Assembly (NCBI GenBank): GCA_036518955.1
Contig: DATDMG010000010.1
Span: 33,399 to 97,398 of the forward strand
Length of the DNA stretch: 64,000 nucleotides
Source: DATDMG01 sp036518955
GTDB taxonomy: Bacteria > Actinomycetota > Actinomycetes > Actinomycetales > Kineosporiaceae
Direction of reading: 5' to 3'
Shown here: piece by piece, positions 8,369 to 15,932 of the stretch
Position numbering within the stretch: the first letter of the stretch is position 1
How the letters are laid out: every line of letters starts with the position of its first letter
The notes under the pieces: generated by a model
What the model was told of the DNA's origin: nothing
Seen by the model: only the letters and a program-made list of their open reading frames with translations
Databases searched by the model: none
Made by a program: the position numbers and the translations under genes

Positions 8369-9411
8369 CCTTCCAGTGGCCGTGGATGCTGCTCGCCCTG
8401 GTGGCGGTGCCGCTCGCTGCGCGGGCCCTGGCGCTGGTGGAGCGGCGTCGGGCGGCGCGGCGCGCCCAGTTGGCCGCGCTGGGTCTGGTCTCGCCGGACG
8501 CGCCGTCCGCTCAGGCCACGCCGTCCGCTCAGGCCACGCCGTCCGCGGCCTCGCCCGCGCGGTGGCGGCGGTGGCGGCCGAGGGTGCCGGCGGCGCTGCT
8601 GCTCCTGGGGCTGACCGTGCTGCTGGTGTCGCTGGCGCGGCCGGCGGCGACGATCGCCCAGGCCCACCGCGAGGGGACCGTCGTCCTGGCCTTCGACGTC
8701 TCCGGCAGCATGGCCGCCACGGATATCGCCCCGAACCGGCTCGACGCGGCCAAGGTGGCCGCGCGCGGCTTCGTGCGGCGGCAGCCGTCGACCGTGAAGG
8801 TCGGCGTCGTGGCCTTCGGGTCGACCGGCCTGATCACCCAGCGTCCCACCACGGACAAGGCCAGCGTGCTGGCCGCCGTCGACCGCCTGACACCGCAGGG
8901 CGCGACGGCGGTCGGCGGAGGCATCCTGACGTCGCTGAGCGCGATCTCCGGCAAGCCCATCCAGTTGCCCGACCTGTCCACCATCACCGACGACACCCAG
9001 CTTCCGGACTTCGGGTTCCACGGTGCGGCGGCGATCGTGCTGCTCACCGACGGCGAGAACACGGCCGACCCCGATCCGGTCGCGGTGGCGAACGTGGCGT
9101 CGTCCGCGGGGGTCAAGGTGTACCCGATCGGGTTGGGCAGCCCGGGTGGCACCGTGCTGCAGATCGACGGGTTCCAGGTGGCGACCAAGCTCGACGAGGC
9201 GTTGCTGCAGCAGGTCGCGAGGACCACCAGCGGGCAGTACTTCTCGGCGGCGGACGAGCGTCAGCTGGTCGAGGTCTACAACAAGATCAATCCGACCTGG
9301 ACCGTCGAGGCCAAGCGCACCGAGATCACCGGCCTGGTGGCCGCCCTCGCCGGAGTGCTGGTCATGGCCGGGGCCGGGCTGTCGTTCGCCTGGTACGGGC
9401 GGGTGATCTAG
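8365..9411 (+). CDS. VWA-domain membrane protein (BatA-like), first copy
   Basis: 348 residues. An N-terminal membrane helix (4-25) is followed by a short linker that includes a duplicated SAQATP unit (47-60; the DNA repeats CCGTCCGCTCAGGCCACG). After that come a second helix (75-90), a von Willebrand A domain with the MIDAS start AFDVSGSM (Asp111) and later LLTDGEN, and a last helix near 315-335. This BatA arrangement displays a metal-dependent VWA domain outside the membrane. The start is GTG 8365 with GGAGG upstream, overlapping the DUF58 stop. It pairs with the following VWA gene. Confidence 0.9.
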   Translation: MTFQWPWMLLALVAVPLAARALALVERRRAARRAQLAALGLVSPDAPSAQATPSAQATPSAASPARWRRWRPRVPAALLLLGLTVLLVSLARPAATIAQAHREGTVVLAFDVSGSMAATDIAPNRLDAAKVAARGFVRRQPSTVKVGVVAFGSTGLITQRPTTDKASVLAAVDRLTPQGATAVGGGILTSLSAISGKPIQLPDLSTITDDTQLPDFGFHGAAAIVLLTDGENTADPDPVAVANVASSAGVKVYPIGLGSPGGTVLQIDGFQVATKLDEALLQQVARTTSGQYFSAADERQLVEVYNKINPTWTVEAKRTEITGLVAALAGVLVMAGAGLSFAWYGRVI

Positions 9412-9412
9412 C

Positions 9413-10516
9413 ATGGACTTCGCCTGGCCGCTGCTGCTGCTCTCGCTGCTGGTCCTGCCCCTGCTGGTGGCCGGGTACGTACGGCTGCTGCGCCGGCGCC
9501 GGCAGGCGGTGCCGTACGCCAGTGTCGCGGTGATCCGGGCGGCCGCACCGGCCCGGTCCGCGCGCCGCCGACACCTGCCGTTCGCAGCCCTGCTCGCCGC
9601 GCTCGCGTGTCTCAGCCTGGCCGCGGCGCGCCCGCAGGCGAAGGTGGCGGTGCCGATCTCCGGCTCGGCGGTGATCCTCGCCCTCGACGTCAGTGGGTCG
9701 ATGTGTGCCACGGACGTCGATCCGAACCGGCTCAGCGCCGCTCAGGCCGCGGTCCGGGACTTCGTCCGCACCCAGGACTCCGGCACCCGGATCGGGCTTG
9801 TCGTCTTCTCCGGGTTCGCCCAGCTCGTCGTCCCGCCGACGACCCAGCGGAAGGACCTGCTGGAGGCGATCGACTCGCTGACGACCGGGCGCGGCACCAT
9901 GATCGGCGCAGCGATCCTGAAGTCGGTGAACGCGATCGCGCAGATGGACCCGTCGGTCCAGCCGGTGGGGGAGAGCGAGCTGGACTCGTCCGGTGACCAG
10001 CAGCCTCCGAGCGCGGCACCGGCGACTCCCCCGCCTGCACCGGGCAGCGTGCCCCCCGCGCCGGAGATCGTCGTCCTGCTGACGGACGGTGCGAACACCG
10101 GTGGCGTCACGCCGCTCGACGCCGCCAAGCTGGCCGCCGCGCGCGGCGTCCGGATCTACCCGATCGGGTTCGGCACGATGAACCCGACGACGATGGTCTG
10201 CACCGCGCAGCAGCTCGGCGGGTCCGGGCTCGACGGGCCGCGCCCGCCGGCGTTCGGCGGCTTCACCGGCGGTGGACGGCGCAACTTCCTGGTCGCGGAC
10301 GAGGAGACCTTGCGACAGGTCGCCCGCACGACGGGGGGTTCCTACTTCTCCGCCCGCGACGCGGCGCAGCTCCACGGCGTGCTGGCCGACCTGCCGCGCC
10401 ACGTCGAGGTGCAGCACCGGGACGTCGAGATCAGCGTCGCGTTCGCCGCCCTGGCGGCGGTGCTCGTGCTGATCGGCGGGTGGGCCGCGGTCCGTTGGAG
10501 CGCGTTCCCGTCCTGA
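9413..10516 (+). CDS. VWA-domain membrane protein (BatA/BatB-like), second copy
   Basis: 367 residues with the same plan as the preceding protein: helices at about 5-22 and 56-72, a VWA domain with MIDAS LALDVSGSM (Asp92) and VLLTDGAN, and a C-terminal helix near 340-360. A Pro-rich insert (about 187-218) and a Gly-rich loop interrupt the VWA domain. It starts 1 bp after the previous stop. The two VWA proteins are clear paralogues and probably act together with MoxR and DUF58. A hairpin 39 bp after the stop ends the operon. Confidence 0.9.
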   Translation: MDFAWPLLLLSLLVLPLLVAGYVRLLRRRRQAVPYASVAVIRAAAPARSARRRHLPFAALLAALACLSLAAARPQAKVAVPISGSAVILALDVSGSMCATDVDPNRLSAAQAAVRDFVRTQDSGTRIGLVVFSGFAQLVVPPTTQRKDLLEAIDSLTTGRGTMIGAAILKSVNAIAQMDPSVQPVGESELDSSGDQQPPSAAPATPPPAPGSVPPAPEIVVLLTDGANTGGVTPLDAAKLAAARGVRIYPIGFGTMNPTTMVCTAQQLGGSGLDGPRPPAFGGFTGGGRRNFLVADEETLRQVARTTGGSYFSARDAAQLHGVLADLPRHVEVQHRDVEISVAFAALAAVLVLIGGWAAVRWSAFPS

Positions 10517-10555
10517 CGCCGGGAGGGCTGGACGTCGGCCGGTCCGGGCAGACCG

Positions 10556-10587
10556 GAGCCCCCGTACCCGGGTGGGTGCGGGGGCTC
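10556..10587 (+). terminator. Hairpin terminator after the moxR operon
   Basis: GAGCCCCC at 10556-10563 pairs with GGGGGCTC at 10580-10587 (8 bp, all paired, GC-rich) around a 16-nt loop. Flanking CCG/CGG bases extend the stem with a bulge. No T-run follows. It sits between two genes that converge, so it may serve both. Confidence 0.6.
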
Positions 10588-10607
10588 GGTCGCTGATCAG
10601 GCCGCGG

Positions 10608-11123
10608 TCACCAGTGCGGGCCGGAGATCGCGCTGTCGCCGCCGATCGTGCCCGTCTGGGTGGGGTTCGTGGCGGCGGGGGCCGGCGGGTGGTAGGCCGC
10701 CATCGGCCTCGGGACGGGGATGGGGTGGACGACCGTCGTGGGCAGCCTCCTGAACGGGCCGACCTTCAGGTGGCGGTCCACGACCACGGTGCCGACACGG
10801 TGGTCGGCGAGGCGCAGCGTGACCAGCCAGGCATCCTCCCTGCGTGGTACCAGCTTCAACACCGTGGCATGCCGGTACTTCGCCAGCACGGCCTTGACCA
10901 CCTTCGCCTGGCGGGCCTTGAGCAGCGCGGTTCTGGTGGTGCCGAGCCGTACGACGGGCATCTGGCGCGCGTCGTGGGCGGAGGACACGGACGACACGGT
11001 GGTGATCCGCTGGAGTGCGGTCCCTGGGGTGGCGGCGGTTCCCGTCGAGATGCCGACCGCCGCTCCCACGCCGACGACGCCCGCCACGCCGATCGCCACC
11101 AGAGCTCCGGATCGTCTGCTCAT
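10608..11123 (-). CDS. Secreted or membrane-anchored protein, function unknown
   Basis: 171 residues. The N-terminus MSRRSGAL followed by a long Val/Gly/Ala stretch (about 7-30) is a signal peptide or anchor. The mature part is basic and Val/Leu-rich (ALLKARQAKVVKAVLAKYRHATVLKLVP) with an apparent beta-strand section (AWLVTLRLADHRVGTVVVDRHL). The C-terminal 50 residues are Pro-rich. There are no cysteines or catalytic motifs and I do not recognise the family. ATG 11123 is chosen because the hydrophobic segment follows it at once; the ribosome site is weak. Confidence 0.6.
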   Translation of the reverse strand: MSRRSGALVAIGVAGVVGVGAAVGISTGTAATPGTALQRITTVSSVSSAHDARQMPVVRLGTTRTALLKARQAKVVKAVLAKYRHATVLKLVPRREDAWLVTLRLADHRVGTVVVDRHLKVGPFRRLPTTVVHPIPVPRPMAAYHPPAPAATNPTQTGTIGGDSAISGPHW

Positions 11124-11474
11124 CGTCACAATGTCCCGCCCATCTTGAGTGACCGACGTCACCCGAGGAGCAGGGGACGTCCGTTCGGAATCCTTCGGAG
11201 GAGGTCTACGGAAGGTCTGCGGGAGGGGTTTCTCCGGAAAGGTAACCAGTTGGCAACGGGGCTCACGGCGCTTCCCGGTTCGCGCGGCCGGGGCGAACCC
11301 TCACCGGAACGGCGTCCCATCCGGCACCGGCTCGATCGTGGCGGTACGGAGCGCCTCCTGGAACGGTTCGCCGGCGGGGGCCTCGTCAGCGGGCCACCGG
11401 CACCACCGGCGGGTATCAGGGGCGGGGCCGCGCGGCTCTTCCGTGCTGGCGGCGCGTGACCATGGAGGTGCCTG
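11124..11474. other. Intergenic region between divergent genes
   Basis: No supported gene. GTGAC-CGAC-GTCAC at 11149-11162 is a short palindrome 26 bp upstream of the secreted-protein start and could be an operator. The remainder shows only low-complexity reading frames. Confidence 0.4.
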
Positions 11475-12404
11475 ATGAGTGCCCCCCGTTACACCCTGAT
11501 CCAGGGTGACTTCTACATCCTCTACCCGGACCTGCCCCGACAAGGCCCGGAGCCGGACGGCGACACCGTCACCTTCCTGCCCGATCAGGACGACCTGGTG
11601 CGGCGGTTGCGCCGCTTCAGCGGTACCTGGCCCGACCGCAAGCACCTCGGCACCTATTCGGTGCGCTTCGAGAGCATCGACGCCCTGGAGACCCACTTCG
11701 CCGGCCATCACCAGCAACTCGGCCTGGCACAGGCCGCCCGGGATCTGATGCTGCAACGGCTCGGATTCGGGCGTGTCGAGTTCGACCCCGCCCGGCCGAA
11801 CAAGGTGGCCAGCGCCGAGCACCACCCCGTCCGCGGGTACCTGCTCGCGAACGGGATCGAGAGCAACGGGCGCGTGCTGGGCCTCGTCTACGCGGGCGAT
11901 CCGCCGCCGGGCGAGGCCGACGGCCAGCGCGTGTTCGTGGCAGCCGACCGGCTCGACGACAGCGTGAACGCCGCGCTGGTGGCGGCCGGGCTCGCGTACG
12001 TCGAGGTCTACCACACCATGCCTCTCGCCCTGATCCGGCGGATGCGGGAGCTGGTCGGCAGTGCCCGGGCGCAGGGTGCCGGGCTGTGGCCGAAGGAGAG
12101 CGTGACCCTCACGACGGCCGTGGCGCCGCACGCGGCCGACGACCTGGACGACTTTGTGATCTTCCCGAAGCTCTACCGCCGGCTGGTGTCGTTCTTCACC
12201 GAGACCGGCCTGACCGACCTGACGACGTTCGACTCCTGGGTTCGCGCGGACCCGGTGCACCGCGACGACCGTGCCCTGCTTCTCTCGGGTGAGGTGGGCA
12301 ACCTCCATGACCTCTACGAGGTGACGGGGTGCGGCGCCGACGCCGCCGTCCAGTTGCGCGGCTTTCCCGAGGACATGATCTTCGACCCGGACCCCGCCGC
12401 CTGA
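11475..12404 (+). CDS. SNase-like (staphylococcal nuclease fold) protein
   Basis: 309 residues. The N-terminal 210 residues follow the SNase pattern: DGDTVTFLPD (28-37), SVRFESIDALETHF (62-75, equivalent to the nuclease VRL-GIDAPE segment, keeping Arg64, Asp69 and Glu72), then VNAALVAAGLAYVEVYHTM and the ending GLWPKE. SNases cut DNA or RNA with calcium. The C-terminal 100 residues (KLYRRLVSFF and onward) are an extra domain I cannot name. There is no signal peptide, so unlike classic SNase it should stay in the cell. It starts at ATG 11475 with GGAGGTG. It stands alone. Confidence 0.75.
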   Translation: MSAPRYTLIQGDFYILYPDLPRQGPEPDGDTVTFLPDQDDLVRRLRRFSGTWPDRKHLGTYSVRFESIDALETHFAGHHQQLGLAQAARDLMLQRLGFGRVEFDPARPNKVASAEHHPVRGYLLANGIESNGRVLGLVYAGDPPPGEADGQRVFVAADRLDDSVNAALVAAGLAYVEVYHTMPLALIRRMRELVGSARAQGAGLWPKESVTLTTAVAPHAADDLDDFVIFPKLYRRLVSFFTETGLTDLTTFDSWVRADPVHRDDRALLLSGEVGNLHDLYEVTGCGADAAVQLRGFPEDMIFDPDPAA

Positions 12405-12508
12405 CCGCGCGGGGCCTCCGGCCCGATCACCTGATCACGGTCAGCGTGCACGACTACGGCGAGCGGGGTTGACGTTGACGCAGCGGACGATCGCGCGGTG
12501 GGAAGGAG

Positions 12509-12760
12509 GTGAACCGAGACATCGCGGCGGCGTACGGGCGGCTCGCCCAGGCGGGTGTCGCGCCGGACTCCGCAGCGGCCGATGAGGTCGTGCGGCGCCA
12601 CGTCGAGTGGCTCCGCGGGCCCGTGGCCGACGTTTCCCGGGCGTACCTGCGTGGGCTCGGTGAGCTCTACGTGACGGATCCGCGGTTCGGGGCGAACTAC
12701 CCGGGCTGCGCGGAGTTCGTGCGCGACGCCTTGCGGGCCTACGCCGGGTCCCACCTGTAA
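12509..12760 (+). pseudogene. TipAS-domain fragment (C-terminal remnant of a TipA-type regulator)
   Basis: The 83 residues match the C-terminal part of the TipAS drug-recognition domain: AGVAPDSAAADEVVRRH, then RGLGELYVTDPRFGANY and FVRDALRAYA. A whole TipA protein has an N-terminal MerR DNA-binding domain and about 140 TipAS residues, so this copy lacks the MerR part and the start of TipAS. In the frame shifted by one base the sequence just upstream reads QRTIARWE. That would join smoothly to EVNRDIAAAYGRL if one G of GAAGGAGG were removed, which suggests a frameshifted relic. The in-frame GTG at 12509 has no separate ribosome site, although AAGGAGG overlaps it. Confidence 0.5.
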
Positions 12761-12827
12761 CGGCCAGCTCATCTGGCGGCGAGGTAGCGGTGCCGTCAGC
12801 CGAGCCGGGGCCGGCGACCCGGCCCGG

Positions 12828-13313
12828 TCACCCGGTGCCGTGATGCCGCCTGATCACCCGGTCGAGCGCGCTGAGGCCGACCCGGAGGGCGTTGATCTCC
12901 TCGGCGCTGAGCTCACCGAGCAGCGCCCGGTGACGCTCCCGGAAGTGCGCGCCGAGGCGCGCCGCGACGTCGGCGCCGGCCAGGGTGAGCCCGAGTCGGA
13001 CATACCGCCGGTTGGCGGGGTCGCGGCGACGGTCGACCCACCCCCGGTGCTCCAGCCCGGCGACCAAGCGGCTCACGGTCGACTTCTCCAGCCCCAGCGC
13101 CTCGCCCAGCTCCAGTTGGCTGAGGCCACTGGTGGCGGAGAGCTCGCCGAGCGCGAGCACCTCGGAGAGTGAGGCCCTGATGCCGGCGTGGTCGTGCGGC
13201 TCCAGCAGGCCACCCCAGCGCACCAGGCGGCGCAGCAAGTGGCTGATGACGTCACCCGGAAACGTGTCGTGCCCGGGCTCGCCCGAGCACGGCAGCTGTT
13301 CCGCCGACCCCAT
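12828..13313 (-). CDS. MarR-family transcriptional regulator
   Basis: 161 residues with the MarR winged helix: LSQLELGEALGLEKSTVSRLVAGLEHRGWVDRR is interrupted here only for brevity by the usual recognition helix (STVSRLVAGLE), then the wing DPANRRYVRLGLTLAG. Helices at both ends would form the dimer. MarR proteins repress divergent genes and release DNA on binding small aromatic or metal ligands or on oxidation. ATG 13313 is preceded within 2 bp by an operator-like repeat, so transcription may be leaderless and autoregulated. It is divergent from the methyltransferase gene, its likely target. Confidence 0.92.
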   Translation of the reverse strand: MGSAEQLPCSGEPGHDTFPGDVISHLLRRLVRWGGLLEPHDHAGIRASLSEVLALGELSATSGLSQLELGEALGLEKSTVSRLVAGLEHRGWVDRRRDPANRRYVRLGLTLAGADVAARLGAHFRERHRALLGELSAEEINALRVGLSALDRVIRRHHGTG

Positions 13314-13314
13314 G

Positions 13315-13329
13315 GTTGCATAGTACAAC
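13315..13329. promoter_or_regulatory. MarR operator copy 1
   Basis: On the minus strand it reads GTTGTACTATGCAAC, an imperfect palindrome directly upstream of the marR start. A second copy, GTTGTGCCATGCAAC, lies 37 bp away. Both fit GTTGTNCNATGCAAC. Two matched copies in a divergent regulator/target gap are typical of MarR binding sites. This copy overlaps the -35 of the rightward promoter. Confidence 0.7.
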
Positions 13330-13344
13330 CCTCGAGGTTAGACT
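13316..13344 (+). promoter_or_regulatory. Rightward sigma-70-type promoter for the methyltransferase gene
   Basis: TTGCAT (13316-13321) and TAGACT (13339-13344) are separated by 17 bp, a near-consensus sigma-70 layout. The predicted start falls at about 13351, inside operator copy 2. A repressor bound at both copies would cover the -35 and the start site. Confidence 0.6.
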
Positions 13345-13351
13345 CGGTACG

Positions 13352-13366
13352 GTTGTGCCATGCAAC
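13352..13366. promoter_or_regulatory. MarR operator copy 2
   Basis: GTTGTGCCATGCAAC on the plus strand is the second copy of the GTTG-N7-CAAC type palindrome, located at the predicted transcription start of the methyltransferase gene and 19 bp before its ATG. Confidence 0.7.
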
Positions 13367-13384
13367 TGAATCACTGGAGGGTCC

Positions 13385-14068
13385 ATGTCCACGCCCGGCT
13401 CAGCGCACGGCCATCACCGCATCACCGGGCGGCTGCACGGTGGCCTGCACGGCGCGCATGCCGGCATGTGCGGGTTGGCCGGCCATGCCCGCTGGTACGC
13501 GAGCGGTCCGGGGCGGCTGGCTCGTCGGCTGTATCGGCGGATCGCCGCGGACGTCGCGGCGGCGGGGTTGCCGGACGGCGCGATCGTGCTGGACGTGGGG
13601 ACGGGACCGGGCGTGGTTCCGCGGCTCATCGCGCGGCAGAACCCGGGCCTGCAGGTCGAGGGAGTCGACCTGGCGGAAGCGATGATCGACTGCGCGCTGC
13701 GGGACGCGGCGGCGGAGGGCCTGGCGGGCGAGCGCCTGCGCTACCGGGTGGCGGACGTCGCCGCGCTGCCCCATCCCGACGCGTCGGTCGACCTCGTCGT
13801 CTCGTCGCTGAGCCTGCACCACTGGGCCGACGTCCCGGCGGGCCTGCGGGAGGTCCGACGCGTGCTCCGGCCCGGTGCGGAGGCCTGGATCTACGACGTC
13901 CGCTGGGTGCTGGGCGGGGCTCGCCGGGCCCTGGCCGCGCAGGGTATCGAGGCCCGGCTGGAGCCCTTGGCCCGCGGCCCGTTGCCGTGGCGCCGGCCGG
14001 CAGCGCTGCTCGCCGCGCTGGGTGGTCGGCTGATCGCCCAGCTCACGTTCACCGGGCCGGCGGCATGA
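13385..14068 (+). CDS. Class I SAM-dependent methyltransferase
   Basis: 227 residues with the Rossmann methyltransferase core: motif I VLDVGTGPG, acidic loop VEGVDLAEAM, motif II VADVAALPHPDASVD and post-motif LREVRRVLRPG. The N-terminal 30 residues are rich in His and Gly (GHHRITGRLHGGLHGAHAG), unusual for the family and perhaps metal-binding. The substrate is unknown. The ATG at 13385 has GGAGG. Its divergent MarR regulator and the paired operators predict induction by a small molecule, so detoxification or a secondary metabolite step is a reasonable inference. Its 3' end overlaps that of the convergent decarboxylase gene by 20 bp. Confidence 0.87.
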   Translation: MSTPGSAHGHHRITGRLHGGLHGAHAGMCGLAGHARWYASGPGRLARRLYRRIAADVAAAGLPDGAIVLDVGTGPGVVPRLIARQNPGLQVEGVDLAEAMIDCALRDAAAEGLAGERLRYRVADVAALPHPDASVDLVVSSLSLHHWADVPAGLREVRRVLRPGAEAWIYDVRWVLGGARRALAAQGIEARLEPLARGPLPWRRPAALLAALGGRLIAQLTFTGPAA

Positions 14069-15527
14069 GCGCCGTTCGCCGGATCTCCGGCGAGCCCTGG
14101 GTCGGGGACCGCCGGTCCACCGCCATCGCGCCGTCGCCGGCGACGGCCTCGATCGCCCGCCGGACGGCCTCGATCGCCCCCCGGACGTCGTCGCCGTCCG
14201 TGGACCAGTTGCTCACCGAGATCCGCAGCACGTCCCTGCCCTGCCAGCGGGAGCCGGACATCCAGACCGCACCCTCGGCGATCAGCCGGCCGGCGACTTC
14301 TCGGGTGCGGTCGTCGTCGCCGAAGACGGTGCAGGCCTGGGTGTAGACGACGTCGTTGAGCACCTGGACGCCGTCCAGCGCGGTGATGCCGGTGGCGAGC
14401 TCGCGCGCGTTCGCCGCGAGCCGGTCCACCAGGTCGGCCACGCCCTGCCGGCCCAGCGAGCGGAGGGCGGCCCAGACCGGGACGCCGCGGGCGCGCCGGG
14501 ACAGCTCCGGCACCTTGTCGTGCGGGTCGCCGGGCCCGGTCTCGTCGGCGACCAGGTAGCTGCTGCGCATGCTCATCGCCGAGCGCAGCGCCGCGGGGTC
14601 GGCCACGATGGCCACACCGCAGTCGTAGGGCACGTTGAGCGTCTTGTGCGCGTCCGTCGCCCAGGAGTCCGCCGCGGCCACTCCGTCGGTGAGCCCGCGC
14701 AGGCCGGGGCTCGCCGCGGCCCACAGCCCGAAGGCGCCGTCCACGTGCACCCAGGCACCGTGCCGGTGGGCCAGCGCGACTGCCTCCGAGAACGGGTCGA
14801 AAGCCCCCGAGTGCAGGTTGCCCGCCTGTAGGCACACGATGGTCGGGGTGCCCTCCGGCAGCGCGGCGAGCGCCCGGCCGAGGGCGTCCACCCGCAGGCG
14901 CCCCTGGTCGTCCGCCTCGACCGAGCCCGGTCGGCCCAGGCCCAGGTAGCGCAGCGCGAGGTCTACCGTCTCGTGCCGCTCCGCACCGACCAGGACGGCC
15001 ACCCGGGGGGCGCCGGTCAGACCGTCGCGGTCCACGTCCCAGCCGGCCCGGGCGAGGACGGCGGACCGGGCGGCGGCGAGGCAGGTGAAGTTCGCGGTGG
15101 TGGCGCCGGTGACGAAGCCGACGTCCGCCCCGCCGGGAAGGCCGAGCAGGTCGAGCAGCCAGCGGGCGGCCACCTCCTCGATCGCCGCGACGGCCGGGGT
15201 CGCGTAGCGGATGGCGGAGTTCTGGTCCCAGGCGGTGACGAGCCAGTCCGCGGCGAGGGCCGCGGGATGGGATCCGCCGATGACCCAGCCGAAGAAGCGT
15301 CCCGACGGCATGGCCATCAGCCCCGGGTCGGCTCCTGCCGCCAGGGAGTCCACCACCTCCGCGGCGTCGCAGCCGCGCTGCGGCAGGGGCCCGTCGAAGG
15401 CGGCCAACACCTCGTCGGCGGTGGCGCGCGGCCCGACCGGACGGTCGGGCAGGGACGCCAGCCACGCCCGGGTGTGGGACAGGGCCCGCTCCAGGGCCGG
15501 TACGAAGAGCTCTTCGCGTGCGGACAT
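14049..15527 (-). CDS. PLP-dependent group II decarboxylase family protein
   Basis: 492 residues, fold type I PLP enzyme of the aromatic-L-amino-acid/glutamate decarboxylase group. Visible features are FFGWVIGGSHPAA near the N-terminus, TGATTANFTCL (phosphate loop), a His near 185 stacking on the cofactor (GAERHETV), VDGAFG with Asp263, and the Schiff-base lysine in WATDAHKTLNVPYDCG (Lys295). The family decarboxylates amino acids, but some members with this wording act as aldehyde synthases or on unusual amino acids. The start ATG 15527 has AGGAGGTGGGC. The last 40 codons contain an imperfectly repeated GCCTCGATCGCC unit. Confidence 0.88.
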   Translation of the reverse strand: MSAREELFVPALERALSHTRAWLASLPDRPVGPRATADEVLAAFDGPLPQRGCDAAEVVDSLAAGADPGLMAMPSGRFFGWVIGGSHPAALAADWLVTAWDQNSAIRYATPAVAAIEEVAARWLLDLLGLPGGADVGFVTGATTANFTCLAAARSAVLARAGWDVDRDGLTGAPRVAVLVGAERHETVDLALRYLGLGRPGSVEADDQGRLRVDALGRALAALPEGTPTIVCLQAGNLHSGAFDPFSEAVALAHRHGAWVHVDGAFGLWAAASPGLRGLTDGVAAADSWATDAHKTLNVPYDCGVAIVADPAALRSAMSMRSSYLVADETGPGDPHDKVPELSRRARGVPVWAALRSLGRQGVADLVDRLAANARELATGITALDGVQVLNDVVYTQACTVFGDDDRTREVAGRLIAEGAVWMSGSRWQGRDVLRISVSNWSTDGDDVRGAIEAVRRAIEAVAGDGAMAVDRRSPTQGSPEIRRTALMPPAR

Positions 15528-15932
15528 GCCCACCTCCTGTCACGGCCCAGCTGCCCGGCCACGGATTCTGCCCTGGAGCCGCGGTCCGCACCACTTCGGC
15601 GCCGTTCGCCGGTCCGGGCAGCTCGACGCGAGGACCGCCCCGCCGCGGCCGTCGGGTCACCGGCCGGCCACGGAGCGAGAGCGGTGCGGGTCGCGGCGTC
15701 CTTCGACCGCTGACCCCGCGCCACACGTCTTGCCGATCAGCCGGCACTCAGCGCGCGTACAGCATCCGCGAACGCCACGGCAACGTCGAGAGTTCCCGGC
15801 AGTGGAGCGTCCGTTGACCTGACGCCGAGGTTCCGGCCGTGCCGGATTCCCGGCTGGGCCGTTTACACCGGCATTATCGTCCGGACCCATCACGCGGGAT
15901 GGGTCCGAATGCTGCGAAGGAGTGCATGCGCC
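15528..15932. other. Divergent intergenic region before the cupredoxin lipoprotein gene
   Basis: No gene is supported here. The right end holds a perfect inverted repeat described separately. AT-richer sequence at 15861-15880 (TTTACACCGGCATTATCG) is where a promoter for the lipoprotein gene would be expected. Confidence 0.4.
15882..15907. promoter_or_regulatory. Perfect 10-bp inverted repeat upstream of the lipoprotein gene
   Basis: CGGACCCATC at 15882-15891 and its exact complement GATGGGTCCG at 15898-15907 are separated by 6 nt. The repeat ends 9 bp before the ribosome site, so it is either an operator or a 5' leader hairpin that could mask or protect the ribosome site. Confidence 0.55.

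Noticed and set aside
2435..10417. Many long reading frames opposite the kinase, moxR and VWA genes
   Set aside because: They mirror the real genes in high-GC DNA, with low-complexity Arg/Ala/Gly/Pro composition and no domain wording.
11149..11475. Plus-strand 108-residue reading frame
   Set aside because: Arg/Gly/Ser-rich composition without ribosome site or motif, and it runs across a likely regulatory palindrome.
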